Below, piece by piece: positions 45,477 to 54,527 of a stretch of DNA of 64,000 nucleotides (position 1 is its first letter; each line of letters opens with the position of its first letter). Origin of the DNA: PALSA-1006 sp963733265 (GTDB taxonomy: Bacteria > Pseudomonadota > Gammaproteobacteria > Burkholderiales > Gallionellaceae); assembly GCA_963733265.1 (NCBI GenBank), contig CAVTCF010000003.1, positions 651,240 through 715,239 on the forward strand. Direction: 5' to 3'. Below the pieces are notes generated by a model. That model saw only the letters and a list, made by a program, of their open reading frames with translations, ran no database searches and was not told the origin of the DNA. The position numbers and the translations under genes were made by a program.

Positions 45477-46532
45477 CTAATGACTCAACTCAAGACACAG
45501 GCGGCTGATCATCGCTTCCTCATCGGCCGGTATAACAAGTGTTGACTTGGCACCTTTGCGATGGATACTGATCGATCCGGCTGCGTTTGCATTTTCGTCT
45601 AGCGAGAAACCTAAAAACGCAAGCGGAGCGCAAATTTTTTCGCGAATAACAGAAGAGTGTTCACCTATTCCTCCGGTGAACACGAGAGCATCAATTCCAC
45701 CGGTCTTGGCAGCGAGGCTACCTATTGCAGAGCGTACTTGATAGCAAAAATAATCGACTGCAAACTTTGCCTGTTCGCTATTGCTGGCAAGTAGTTCGCT
45801 CATTTCGCTGCTTTCCCCATTGGATAAAGCCAGTAAGCCCATTTTGTGAAACACCAGATCACTTAATTGAGTGGCATCATAGCGTTTGGATAACTCCAGC
45901 ATGATGCCCGGGTCAATGTCGCCGCTGCGTGTGCCCATGGTGATGCCGCCAGCCGGTGTGTAGCCCATTGTCGTGTCGACGGATTTTAAATTGTTCAATA
46001 AGCACAGACTTGCTCCGCTGCCCAAATGCGCAACGACGATTTTGCCATATGCATCATTGCCAAGAATATCGGCAAGACGGGTTGCGACATGGGCATAGTT
46101 CAGGCCGTGAAAACCGAAACGGCGCAAGCCAAGTTCGTTTGGAATGGGGAGGCGCTTGGCCAGTTCCGGCATGGTGGTATGAAACGCGGTATCGAAGCAG
46201 GCGATCTGTGGAACATCAAAATGTTGTGTGCACAGATCGACACCCATCAAATTACCGGGGAGGTGTAATGGGGCAAGATGGATAATGCTTTCCAGACGGT
46301 TGCGTTCTGCGGCATCAACCCGTCGTGCCGCATCCACAATGTCTCCGCCGTGAACAAATCGATGACCGATCAAGTCGGGTTGGTTTGTCTTTAAGTCGAG
46401 CATCATTTGATCAAAGGCAGGCGCATGGTCGCGCAGATGCTCGTAGCGAAAATTTTGCCTTGAACCATCAGAGGCGAACAGGCTGGCCTTGATTGAGGAT
46501 GAACCGCTGTTAATGGTCAGGATTGTGGGCAT
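45477..46532 (-). CDS. ackA: Acetate kinase
   Basis: AckA (351 aa) converts acetyl phosphate and ADP to acetate and ATP. TINSGSSSIK at the N-terminus, FDTAFH near 117, HLGSGASL near 170 and GGITMGTRSGDIDPG near 193 are intact. It is about 50 residues shorter than the common 400-aa form, mainly through shorter loops in the first domain. It lies downstream of the phosphoketolase gene on the same strand, which supplies acetyl phosphate. There is no clear Shine-Dalgarno before the ATG; a palindromic repeat fills the gap. Confidence 0.93.
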   Translation of the reverse strand: MPTILTINSGSSSIKASLFASDGSRQNFRYEHLRDHAPAFDQMMLDLKTNQPDLIGHRFVHGGDIVDAARRVDAAERNRLESIIHLAPLHLPGNLMGVDLCTQHFDVPQIACFDTAFHTTMPELAKRLPIPNELGLRRFGFHGLNYAHVATRLADILGNDAYGKIVVAHLGSGASLCLLNNLKSVDTTMGYTPAGGITMGTRSGDIDPGIMLELSKRYDATQLSDLVFHKMGLLALSNGESSEMSELLASNSEQAKFAVDYFCYQVRSAIGSLAAKTGGIDALVFTGGIGEHSSVIREKICAPLAFLGFSLDENANAAGSISIHRKGAKSTLVIPADEEAMISRLCLELSH

Positions 46533-46570
46533 AGTTTTGGGTGATCAAAAGGCGAATCAGATTGAAGCTT

Positions 46571-46642
46571 CTACCCCCACCCCTGCAAGGGGGAAGGAAT
46601 CAACGCCCTCACACTTGCAGGGGGAGGGCTAGGGAGGGGGTG
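46571..46642. repeat. G/C-rich palindromic repeat between xfp and ackA
   Basis: CCCCTGCAAG (46580-46589) is repeated exactly in inverse as CTTGCAGGGG (46614-46623), and the outer CCCCCACCC/GGGAGGGGG runs can also pair. It occupies most of the 120-base gap within the xfp-ackA transcript. It resembles dispersed intergenic palindromes and could act as a partial terminator or stabilise the upstream mRNA. Confidence 0.55.
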
Positions 46643-46652
46643 AAACGTTCCC

Positions 46653-49022
46653 TCAATACGGCCAAGTCCAGCCATCCACCTCAGGCAAGTCAGTACCGTT
46701 TTCATAAGCGTAGTTGCGGCACTCGATCTGCAAGTTCAGCATTTGTTCTTTGACATGTGCTCCGGCGACATGCATTGAGGGGATGCGATCAATGACATCA
46801 ATGACCAGACTGAAACGGTCAATCTGATTCTGGATTGCGAGTTCCAGAGGTGTATTGATGCTGCCTTTTTCTTTGTAGCCGCGCACGTGCCAGTTTTTGT
46901 GATTGCTTCGACGATAAGCGAGGCGGTGGATCAGCCAGGGATAACCGTGGAAATTGAAAATAACCGGTTTGTCTAAAGTGAACAGCCCGTCGAAATCTTT
47001 CTCAGACAAGCCGTGAGGATGCTCGCTGGCCGGCGTCAGTTTATAAAGATCGACTACATTAATGAAGCGCACTTTGAGATTTGGAAAATTTTCGCGTAAC
47101 AAAACAACCGCTGCCAAGGCTTCTTTGGTTGGAATGTCACCCGCGCTGGCTATGACCACATCCGGCTCGCTGCCCTGATCGTTGCAGGCCCAGTCCCAGA
47201 TGCCGATACCTTTGGTGCAATGCTTGATTGCCGCATCCATGTCCAGAAACTGCAAGTGTTTTTGCTTATCGCAGACAATTACGTTGATGTAATTGGTGCT
47301 TTTTAGGCAATGATTCGCTACCGACAACAAGCAGTTGATATCGGGGGGCAAATAAATGCGGGTAACATCGGGACTCTTATTTACCACAACATCAAGAAAG
47401 CCCGGATCCTGGTGTGTAAAACCGTTGTGATCCTGACGCCACACGGTGGAAGTGATGAGCAGATTCAAGGATGAAACCGGTGCGCGCCAGGGAACTTCTT
47501 TGGACATCGCCAACCACTTTGCATGCTGGTTGAACATCGAGTCAATAACATGGACGAAGGCTTCATAAGTAGAGAAGAATCCATGGCGACCGGTAAGAAG
47601 ATAACCTTCCAGCCAACCTTCCAATGTGTGTTCAGAAAGCATTTCCATCACGCGGCCATCCGGTGCTAATTCGCCGCCACCGGCATCTTCCGGCAGGTAG
47701 CCGGCCAGCCAGGTTTTTTTGCTGACTTCGTAAATATTGTCGAGTTTGTTGGAACTGTTTTCATCGGGACCGAACACGCGGAAATTGTGTATGTTGTCGC
47801 GCATGATGTCGCGCAGAAATTTGCCCAGCGGACGGGTATTTTCTGCGGTTGTCGTTCCGGGTTTGGTCACGGCGAAGGCGTAATCTTTAGAATCAGGCAA
47901 GCGCAGCGCCTTGCGCAACAGGCCGCCATTGGCATGTTGGTTTGCACTCATGCGGCGATTACCTTTTGGGGCCAGAGCTTTCAATTCAGGCAACAACGTG
48001 CCATTCGCATCAAACAATTCTTCCGCTTTGTAACTCTTCAACCACGCTTCGAGCTTGGCAAAATGTTCAGGCGTTTTGACATCACCAATCGGAACTTGGT
48101 GCGAGCGCCAAAAACCTTCCACCTTCTTGCCATCCACCTCTTTCGGGCCAGTCCAGCCCTTGGGTGAGCGCAAGACAATCATCGGCCAACGCGGGCGATT
48201 AGGTTTACCGCTGCTGCGAGCTTCCTGTTGGATTCGGCGAATTTCAAGTACGCATGTCTCCAAGGTTGAAGCCATCGCCTGGTGCATCGTTTCGGGGTCG
48301 CTGCCTTCAACAAAATAGGGGGTCCAGCCATAACCTTTAAACAGGCTCTCCAATTCTTCGTGCGAGATGCGCGACAGAATGGTCGGGTTGTTAATCTTGT
48401 AGCCGTTCAGGTGCAGGATGGGTAGCACTGCGCCATCACGAATAGGATTCAGAAACTTGTTGGAATGCCACGATGTCGCAAGCGGTGCAGTCTCTGCTTC
48501 GCCGTCCCCCACCATCACGGTTACGATCAAATCGGGATTGTCATAGGCTGCGCCGAACGCATGAGAAACACTGTAACCGAGTTCGCCACCTTCATGAATA
48601 GAACCCGGAGTTTCAGGAGTGCAGTGACTACCGATACCGCCCGGGAATGAAAACTCTTTAAAGAATTGGCGCATGCCTTCTTCGTTTTCGCTTTTATTCG
48701 GATAGACTTCACTGTATCTGCCTTCCAAATATACCGGCCCCAAAACGCCGGGCGCACCGTGCCCGGGGCCGGCCATGAATATGGCATTCAGATCATATTT
48801 ATTGATCAGACGATTCATGTGGATGTATCCAAAAGCCAAGCCCGGACTGGAGCCCCAGTGACCAAGCAAACGATTCTTGATGTGTTCCGGCTTAAGCGGT
48901 TCTTTGAGTAGCGGGTTGTCGCGCAGATAGATCATCCCTGCAGCGAGGTAGTTACAGGCACGCCAGTAAGCGTCGATGTGTTTGACTTCATCAGAAGAGA
49001 GAGGTGTATTCGGAGTACTCAT
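46653..49022 (-). CDS. xfp: Phosphoketolase (xylulose-5-phosphate/fructose-6-phosphate)
   Basis: The 789-aa thiamine-diphosphate enzyme cleaves xylulose-5-phosphate (and usually fructose-6-phosphate) to acetyl phosphate plus glyceraldehyde-3-phosphate or erythrose-4-phosphate. The ThDP-binding VMVGDGEAETAPLATSWH (about residues 174-191), the HCTPETPGSIHEGGELGYS region and the C-terminal FNFHGYPWLIHRL block are conserved. ATG 49022 has AAGGAT ten bases upstream; ATG 49034 overlaps that site and is less likely. It pairs with ackA to give ATP from acetyl phosphate. Confidence 0.95.
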   Translation of the reverse strand: MSTPNTPLSSDEVKHIDAYWRACNYLAAGMIYLRDNPLLKEPLKPEHIKNRLLGHWGSSPGLAFGYIHMNRLINKYDLNAIFMAGPGHGAPGVLGPVYLEGRYSEVYPNKSENEEGMRQFFKEFSFPGGIGSHCTPETPGSIHEGGELGYSVSHAFGAAYDNPDLIVTVMVGDGEAETAPLATSWHSNKFLNPIRDGAVLPILHLNGYKINNPTILSRISHEELESLFKGYGWTPYFVEGSDPETMHQAMASTLETCVLEIRRIQQEARSSGKPNRPRWPMIVLRSPKGWTGPKEVDGKKVEGFWRSHQVPIGDVKTPEHFAKLEAWLKSYKAEELFDANGTLLPELKALAPKGNRRMSANQHANGGLLRKALRLPDSKDYAFAVTKPGTTTAENTRPLGKFLRDIMRDNIHNFRVFGPDENSSNKLDNIYEVSKKTWLAGYLPEDAGGGELAPDGRVMEMLSEHTLEGWLEGYLLTGRHGFFSTYEAFVHVIDSMFNQHAKWLAMSKEVPWRAPVSSLNLLITSTVWRQDHNGFTHQDPGFLDVVVNKSPDVTRIYLPPDINCLLSVANHCLKSTNYINVIVCDKQKHLQFLDMDAAIKHCTKGIGIWDWACNDQGSEPDVVIASAGDIPTKEALAAVVLLRENFPNLKVRFINVVDLYKLTPASEHPHGLSEKDFDGLFTLDKPVIFNFHGYPWLIHRLAYRRSNHKNWHVRGYKEKGSINTPLELAIQNQIDRFSLVIDVIDRIPSMHVAGAHVKEQMLNLQIECRNYAYENGTDLPEVDGWTWPY

Positions 49023-49110
49023 GATGATGCGCATCCTTATAGAATGTTGAAGAAAATAGGTGTGGGATTGAATTGTCGTGTGTAGTTGTTGCAGCCTTAT
49101 TAATTGTAGT

Positions 49111-49130
49111 TAACATCCTGTGACAGGTTA
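49111..49130. promoter_or_regulatory. Dyad in the xfp/hoxF divergent region
   Basis: CCTGT-G-ACAGG at 49117-49127 is a perfect dyad, extended by TAAC on the left and GTTA on the right. It lies in the 309-base gap between divergent xfp and hoxF and could bind a regulator of either. No sigma-54 promoter of the Cupriavidus hox type is seen in this gap. Confidence 0.35.
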
Positions 49131-49331
49131 TGCTTTATGCACGCATCACGCAATGAAGTTGTCATGTTGGTTCATTCATTAATATAGCTGAGTTATTCGC
49201 TAAGCTATTTGCCTCTCTAGACTAGTCCTTTAATTTTTTTATTTCAAGAGTGCCAATTTGTAATGAGAGGGTAGAATTGTTCGCAGCATGTTAAAGTTGA
49301 TTTCCTGAACTAGCAATTTGAAAGAGTTTTT

Positions 49332-51134
49332 ATGACCGCTCAAATTAACACGCATTCAGAATATCTGGACCCGATACTGCGTAATCGCCAGTATTACGCG
49401 GGTGATCTGTTGCAGATTCTTCGCGAAGCTCAGGAGCATTTCGGCTATATCCATAGCGACGCGATAGATTATCTTAGTGAAAAGCTCAACTTCCCGCGTT
49501 CAAAAATTGAGGGTGTAGCTGGATTTTATTCGTTTCTCTATTTGCAACCCCGGGGCGAATACCGCGTGTTGTTTTCGGACAACATCACGGATCGTATGCT
49601 GGGTAACATGGATTTGATGGCAGCCATGTGTGCTCAATTGTGGGTGGAGCCCGGCAAGGTTTCAGAAGATGGGCTACTCAGTGTGGCTACCACTTCATGC
49701 ACCGGAATGTGCGATCAGGGGCCGGCGTTACTGGTCAATAATATCGCTATCAACCGGCTGACTCATGATCGAGTGAATGTCATCTGCGAGCTGATTCGTG
49801 AGCGTGTGCCGGTATCGTCCTGGCCGGGCGAATTCTTTGCGATTGAGGACAATATCCGGCACAAAGATATACTGCTTGGTAGTAACTTTAAATCCGGATC
49901 CGCGTTAGCAGTTTTTAGCCGGCGTGGGGCGGATGCGCTACTAAACGAGATCAAAATATCAAAGTTGCGCGGACGCGGCGGTGCCGGTTTTTCCACCGGT
50001 TCCAAGTGGGATTTTTGCCGTGCCGCTCCGGGTGAGCAACATTATGTTGTGTGCAATGCCGATGAAGGTGAACCGGGTACGTTTAAAGATCGGGTGTTAC
50101 TGAATGGCTATGCCGATTTAGTTTTCGAAGGGATGACCTTATGCGCAGGCGTTGTCGGTGCGAAAAAAGGCTTTTTATATTTGCGCGGTGAATACCGTTA
50201 TCTGCTGGATCAGCTCCAAACCGTGATTCAGCGCCGCCGCCAACAGGGACTACTCGGCAAAAGTATTCTCGGCGCGACAGGTTTTGATTTCGATATCGAG
50301 ATTCATCTTGGTGCAGGTGCCTATATCTGCGGCGAAGAATCTGCCCTGATAGAGTCGCTGGAAGGCAAGCGTGGTACACCGCGCAATCGCCCCCCCTTTC
50401 CTGTAACCAATGGTTATCTTAACCAGCCGACGGTCGTGAATAACGTCGAAACTTTTGCGGCTACCAGTTTGATAGGCCTGCATGGTGGCGCGTGGTATGC
50501 AGCCATTGGAACCGAAACCTCCAGTGGTACCAAGATACTTTCTGTATCGGGAGATTGCGAGCGTCCGGGTTTGTATGAATATCCCTTTGGTGTATCGGTG
50601 GCACAAGTGCTGGCTGATTGCGGTGCCAGAGAAACCCAGGCGGTGCAGATAAGCGGCCCTTCCGGTATTTGCATTGCAGCACATGAGTTTGATAGACGCA
50701 TCGGTTTTGAGGATATTCCGACTGCGGGTGCGTTCATGGTGTTTGACCAGAGCCGTGATATGTTTGAAGTGGCACGCAACTTTATACATTTCTTTGCGCA
50801 TGAGAGTTGCGGTTTTTGTACTCCTTGCCGGGTGGGTACTTCTCTATTGTCGAATATGATAGACAAGCTGGGACAAGGTTTTGGTTCGCCTTACGATTTT
50901 GTTGAAATAGAAAAACTGAATGTATTGCTGCAGGCTACGAGCCACTGCGGGCTGGGACATTCTGCCTGCAATCCGGTGTTGGACACGATTGCAAAGTTTC
51001 GCCCTGCTTATGAAAAACGCTTGGCACATAAAGATTTTGTTCCGGCCTTTGATCTTGATGGCGCGTTGACCCAAGCGCGACAAATGACCGGGCGTGATGA
51101 CAAGGGCGCGCATTTGGAGAGAGTTGATGAATAA
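49332..51134 (+). CDS. hoxF: NAD-reducing hydrogenase diaphorase subunit HoxF
   Basis: HoxF (600 aa) binds FMN and NAD(H) and connects H2 oxidation to NAD+ reduction. The N-terminal 160 residues are a NuoE/HoxE-like domain, then a NuoF-like part with GRGGAGFSTGSKWDF (NADH site, near 214), YVVCNADEGEPGTF, GAGAYICGEESALIESLEG (FMN site) and the [4Fe-4S] motif ESCGFCTPCRVGT near 494 with a later Cys in GLGHSACNP. The N-terminal domain has only CTGMC; the usual first Cys pair is absent, so its [2Fe-2S] cluster may be missing. Length matches the Cupriavidus-type HoxF. Confidence 0.95.
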   Translation: MTAQINTHSEYLDPILRNRQYYAGDLLQILREAQEHFGYIHSDAIDYLSEKLNFPRSKIEGVAGFYSFLYLQPRGEYRVLFSDNITDRMLGNMDLMAAMCAQLWVEPGKVSEDGLLSVATTSCTGMCDQGPALLVNNIAINRLTHDRVNVICELIRERVPVSSWPGEFFAIEDNIRHKDILLGSNFKSGSALAVFSRRGADALLNEIKISKLRGRGGAGFSTGSKWDFCRAAPGEQHYVVCNADEGEPGTFKDRVLLNGYADLVFEGMTLCAGVVGAKKGFLYLRGEYRYLLDQLQTVIQRRRQQGLLGKSILGATGFDFDIEIHLGAGAYICGEESALIESLEGKRGTPRNRPPFPVTNGYLNQPTVVNNVETFAATSLIGLHGGAWYAAIGTETSSGTKILSVSGDCERPGLYEYPFGVSVAQVLADCGARETQAVQISGPSGICIAAHEFDRRIGFEDIPTAGAFMVFDQSRDMFEVARNFIHFFAHESCGFCTPCRVGTSLLSNMIDKLGQGFGSPYDFVEIEKLNVLLQATSHCGLGHSACNPVLDTIAKFRPAYEKRLAHKDFVPAFDLDGALTQARQMTGRDDKGAHLERVDE

Positions 51135-51837
51135 TACTTTTACCCTTGATGGCAAGACCATTCCTTTCAGTGAAGGACAAACCATTATTCAGGCGGCGAT
51201 AGAGGCAGGCGAATACATTCCGCATTTGTGTTTCAATCCTGAATTCAAGCCGCATGGTTCATGCAAATTATGCACAGTAAAAGCCAATGGCAGGCAAACT
51301 GCTTCGTGTACCCAGCAACCCCAGCCGGGAATGGTGGTTGAAAGCAACACCAAAGAATTAAACGACGAGAGACGGGTGTTGTTACAGATGTTGTTTGTCG
51401 AAGGAAATCATTTTTGCCCTTCGTGTGAAAAAAGTGGAAATTGCCAGTTGCAGGCTACCGCCTACGCGCTGGATATGATGTCCTCTCATTTTGATCAGTT
51501 TTTTCCCGACCGTCCGGTGGATGCGACTCATCCGGAATATCTCCTCGACTTTAACCGTTGCATTTTGTGTTCGCTGTGCGTGCGCGCAAGCCGAGATGTG
51601 GATGGAAAAAATGTGTTTGCACTATCCGGCCGCGGCATCAAGAGTCATCTGATTGTCAATGCGAAATCGGGCAATCTTGAGGATACCGACTTTTCCGGAG
51701 AGGACAAAGCGGCGCATGTTTGCCCTGTCGGTGTCATCATCAAAAAGCGTGTCGGTTTTGCCATTCCAATAGGTCAACGCACTTTCGATGAACACCCAAT
51801 CAGCGAGATGTCCCATCCAATAGAGAAGGGGGTCTGA
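51127..51837 (+). CDS. hoxU: NAD-reducing hydrogenase diaphorase small subunit HoxU
   Basis: HoxU (236 aa) is the iron-sulfur electron relay between HoxF and the hydrogenase module, similar to the N-terminus of NuoG. Ligands visible are a [2Fe-2S] set (C in PHLCFNPEF, SCKLC, ASC), a His-Cys cluster region (NHFCPSCEKSGNC) and a further [4Fe-4S] set in CILCSLCVRAS. The ATG at 51127 overlaps the hoxF end by eight bases; the longer upstream frame lies within hoxF. Tight coupling supports a stoichiometric complex. Confidence 0.95.
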   Translation: MNNTFTLDGKTIPFSEGQTIIQAAIEAGEYIPHLCFNPEFKPHGSCKLCTVKANGRQTASCTQQPQPGMVVESNTKELNDERRVLLQMLFVEGNHFCPSCEKSGNCQLQATAYALDMMSSHFDQFFPDRPVDATHPEYLLDFNRCILCSLCVRASRDVDGKNVFALSGRGIKSHLIVNAKSGNLEDTDFSGEDKAAHVCPVGVIIKKRVGFAIPIGQRTFDEHPISEMSHPIEKGV

Positions 51838-51838
51838 G

Positions 51839-52387
51839 ATGGATGCACCGGTAAAAAAATTGAAAGTTGCAACGGCAACCCTGGCCGGATGCTTCGGTTG
51901 CCACATGTCTATTCTTGATATCGACGAACGTTTGTTGGAGTTGATTAAATTGGTAGAATTCGACCGCTCACCGTTGACCGATATTAAACATTGCGGGCCT
52001 TGCGACATCGGCATCATTGAGGGCGGTTTGTGCAATGCCGAGAATGTGCATGTCCTGCGGGAGTTTCGTGTCAATTGCAAGACGCTGATCGCGATTGGCG
52101 CGTGTGCAATTAACGGGGGCTTGCCCGCCCAGCGCAACCATCTTTCACTTCCCCTGATTTTGGAAGAGGTTTATCACGCCCAACACGGCCTGGTCGGTGG
52201 CTTCATTCCGAACGACCCGGAATTACCGCTGCCGCTGGACAAGGTTTATCCCATCCATGAAGTTGTGAAAGTGGATTATTTTATTCCGGGTTGCCCGCCC
52301 TCGGGCGATGCTATCTGGAAAGTATTGACTGATTTGCTAGCAGGTCGTGAGCCGGAACTGGGTCATGATTTGATGCATTACGATTAA
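51839..52387 (+). CDS. hoxY: [NiFe] hydrogenase small subunit HoxY
   Basis: HoxY (182 aa) is the small subunit of the group 3d bidirectional hydrogenase and holds the proximal [4Fe-4S] cluster. The ligands lie in LAGCFGCHMSILD near residue 17, in CGPCDIGIIEGG, IAIGACAINGG and PGCPPSG. There is no Tat signal, in keeping with a cytoplasmic enzyme. It starts one base after hoxU and ends four bases before hoxH. Confidence 0.95.
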   Translation: MDAPVKKLKVATATLAGCFGCHMSILDIDERLLELIKLVEFDRSPLTDIKHCGPCDIGIIEGGLCNAENVHVLREFRVNCKTLIAIGACAINGGLPAQRNHLSLPLILEEVYHAQHGLVGGFIPNDPELPLPLDKVYPIHEVVKVDYFIPGCPPSGDAIWKVLTDLLAGREPELGHDLMHYD

Positions 52388-52391
52388 AGGG

Positions 52392-53888
52392 ATGCCTATG
52401 TCAGCCTCATTGGAAACTGCTGTCCATCCGGAAAATCTGCGCCGCGTCGTTATTGATCCGGTGTCGCGTGTGGAAGGTCATGGCAAGGTCACAATCCTGC
52501 TGGATGACAAAAACAAAGTGCATCAAGTGCGTTTGCACATCGTGGAATTTCGCGGCTTTGAAAAATTTATTCAGGGACGGCCCTACTGGGAAGTGCCGGT
52601 TATGGTGCAGCGTTTGTGCGGCATTTGCCCGGTGAGCCATCATCTTGCCGCCAGCAAGGCAATGGATCATATTGTGGGCGCCAAACATCTGACAGCAACG
52701 GCAGAAAAGATGCGCAGGCTAATGCATTACGGCCAGATCCTGCAATCGCACGCACTGCACTTCTTTCACCTGTGTTCGCCTGATTTGTTGTTCGGTTTCG
52801 ATAGTGATATATCCAAACGCAATATTGTGGGCATAGCAGAAAAATATCCCGATACCGCCAAACGCGGGATACTGTTGCGCAAATTCGGACAAGAGGTAAT
52901 TCGCCATACAGCGGGTAAGCGAATACACGGCACGGGTGCGGTGCCGGGAGGCGTGAATAAATCGCTGAGCATCGCCGAACGCGATGAACTGCTCAGGGAT
53001 ATTTATCAGATGGTGTCGTGGAGCCGCGATGCGGTACATCTGGTGAAACAGATGCACCATCAGAACCCCGAGTTGTATAACAGCTTTGGCGCGTTCCGCG
53101 CGAACTATATGTCGATAGTGGGGCTGGATGGCGGGCTGGATTTATATCACGGCCACCTGCGCGGACGCGATGAAAATGGAAATATTATTTTCGACGGTGT
53201 GGACTATCAAAACTATTCGCAACTGATTGCGGAAGAGGTAAAAAACTGGAGCTACATGAAGTTCCCTTACCTAAAAGCGCTGGGTACGGAAAAAGGCTGG
53301 TATCGCGTTGGTCCTCTGTCGCGCGTGCAAAATTGCGATTTCATCCCGACTCCGTTGGCCGAGGTAGAACGGCGTGATTTTATTGCCTTCAGCGGTGTCA
53401 TGCCGATGCATGCACCGCTTGGTTACCATTGGGCACGCATGATCGAGATGCTGCATGCTGCCGAAATGATCAAACAACTACTGCACGATGATGACATCAC
53501 GGGGAGCGATTTGATTACATCGGGTGAGCGCGGCAGCGAAGGTGTTGGCGTGATTGAAGCCCCGCGAGGCACTCTTATTCATCATTATCGCGTGGACGAG
53601 AACGATCTGGTCACCATGTGCAACCTCATTGTGTCCACCACGCACAACAATCAGGCGATGAACGAAGCCGTGCGCCGGGTAGCGCAACAGTATTTGCACG
53701 GGCATGAAGTCACCGAAGGTTTGCTAAACCACATAGAAGTGGCGATCAGAGCCTTTGATCCGTGTTTATCGTGTGCGACCCATGCACTGGGTAAAATGCC
53801 GCTGCAGGTAGAATTGTTAAACGGGGCGGGTGAACAGTTGTCCACTTTGTCGCGTTCCGGCGACGGCTCAATTTGCTCAGAGGGTTAA
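52392..53888 (+). CDS. hoxH: [NiFe] hydrogenase large subunit HoxH
   Basis: HoxH (498 aa) binds the NiFe(CN)2CO active site. The two cysteine pairs are intact: RLCGICPVSH near residue 75 and DPCLSCATH near 456. After the final His there is a 34-residue tail, the part removed by the HoxW protease after nickel insertion. Together with HoxY and HoxFU it would oxidise H2 with NAD+ or evolve H2 from NADH. The hyp genes needed to build the metal centre are not in this window. Confidence 0.96.
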   Translation: MPMSASLETAVHPENLRRVVIDPVSRVEGHGKVTILLDDKNKVHQVRLHIVEFRGFEKFIQGRPYWEVPVMVQRLCGICPVSHHLAASKAMDHIVGAKHLTATAEKMRRLMHYGQILQSHALHFFHLCSPDLLFGFDSDISKRNIVGIAEKYPDTAKRGILLRKFGQEVIRHTAGKRIHGTGAVPGGVNKSLSIAERDELLRDIYQMVSWSRDAVHLVKQMHHQNPELYNSFGAFRANYMSIVGLDGGLDLYHGHLRGRDENGNIIFDGVDYQNYSQLIAEEVKNWSYMKFPYLKALGTEKGWYRVGPLSRVQNCDFIPTPLAEVERRDFIAFSGVMPMHAPLGYHWARMIEMLHAAEMIKQLLHDDDITGSDLITSGERGSEGVGVIEAPRGTLIHHYRVDENDLVTMCNLIVSTTHNNQAMNEAVRRVAQQYLHGHEVTEGLLNHIEVAIRAFDPCLSCATHALGKMPLQVELLNGAGEQLSTLSRSGDGSICSEG

Positions 53889-54424
53889 TGGTTTCCCCCG
53901 TTCTTATTTGTGCAATCGGTAATGAGTCTCGCGGTGATGACGCGCTCGGCGTTAAGTTGTTGAGAGAATTGGATGCGTGGTTAAAGGCGGAGAGCAGGGC
54001 CGAACAATTCGAACTGTTGGAAGAGTTTCAATTGCAGATCGAACATGCGATGGATATGAAAGATCGGCACCTGGTTTTATTTGTTGATGCGGGAATAAAT
54101 GTAGCGGCCCCATTTTTATTCTATCGCGCACAACAGAATGACGGGCCGGTCTTGTATAGCCATGCCCTTGCACCCGAGGCATTGCTGAAAGTGTATGCCC
54201 AGTTTTATAAGGAAGCACCCCCGGATGTTTATATTTTGTGTATAAGAGGTGAAAGTTTTGAGTTGGGCGAAGGGCTTTCGCCGCAGGCAGATGAGAACTT
54301 GGAGGCTGCACTGGAGTTTGGCAAGAAGTTGGCGAAACAACCGCAGAGGCAAATTTGGGATAATTATTGCGTGCAGAAACCTATGGAAGACTTTATGCGT
54401 CGCGAGGATAATCATCCGGCATGA
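53888..54424 (+). CDS. hoxW: Hydrogenase maturation protease HoxW
   Basis: HoxW (178 aa) is a HybD/HycI-type endopeptidase that trims the HoxH C-terminus once nickel is in place. IGNESRGDDALGVKLL near residue 8 holds the first metal-sensing acidic residue, and FVDAGI near 64 the next. The ATG overlaps the hoxH stop (TAATG); an upstream TTG at 53873 is less likely. Position right after hoxH fits a dedicated maturase. Confidence 0.92.
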   Translation: MVSPVLICAIGNESRGDDALGVKLLRELDAWLKAESRAEQFELLEEFQLQIEHAMDMKDRHLVLFVDAGINVAAPFLFYRAQQNDGPVLYSHALAPEALLKVYAQFYKEAPPDVYILCIRGESFELGEGLSPQADENLEAALEFGKKLAKQPQRQIWDNYCVQKPMEDFMRREDNHPA

Positions 54425-54527
54425 TCCAGGAACTAATCACTATTGGCCCCAAGAGGTTTCCTGAAGATAAAATTTTAATATTTTATCGGTAAGCTATTTC
54501 AATTTAAATAACCCCGTACTTACAACT

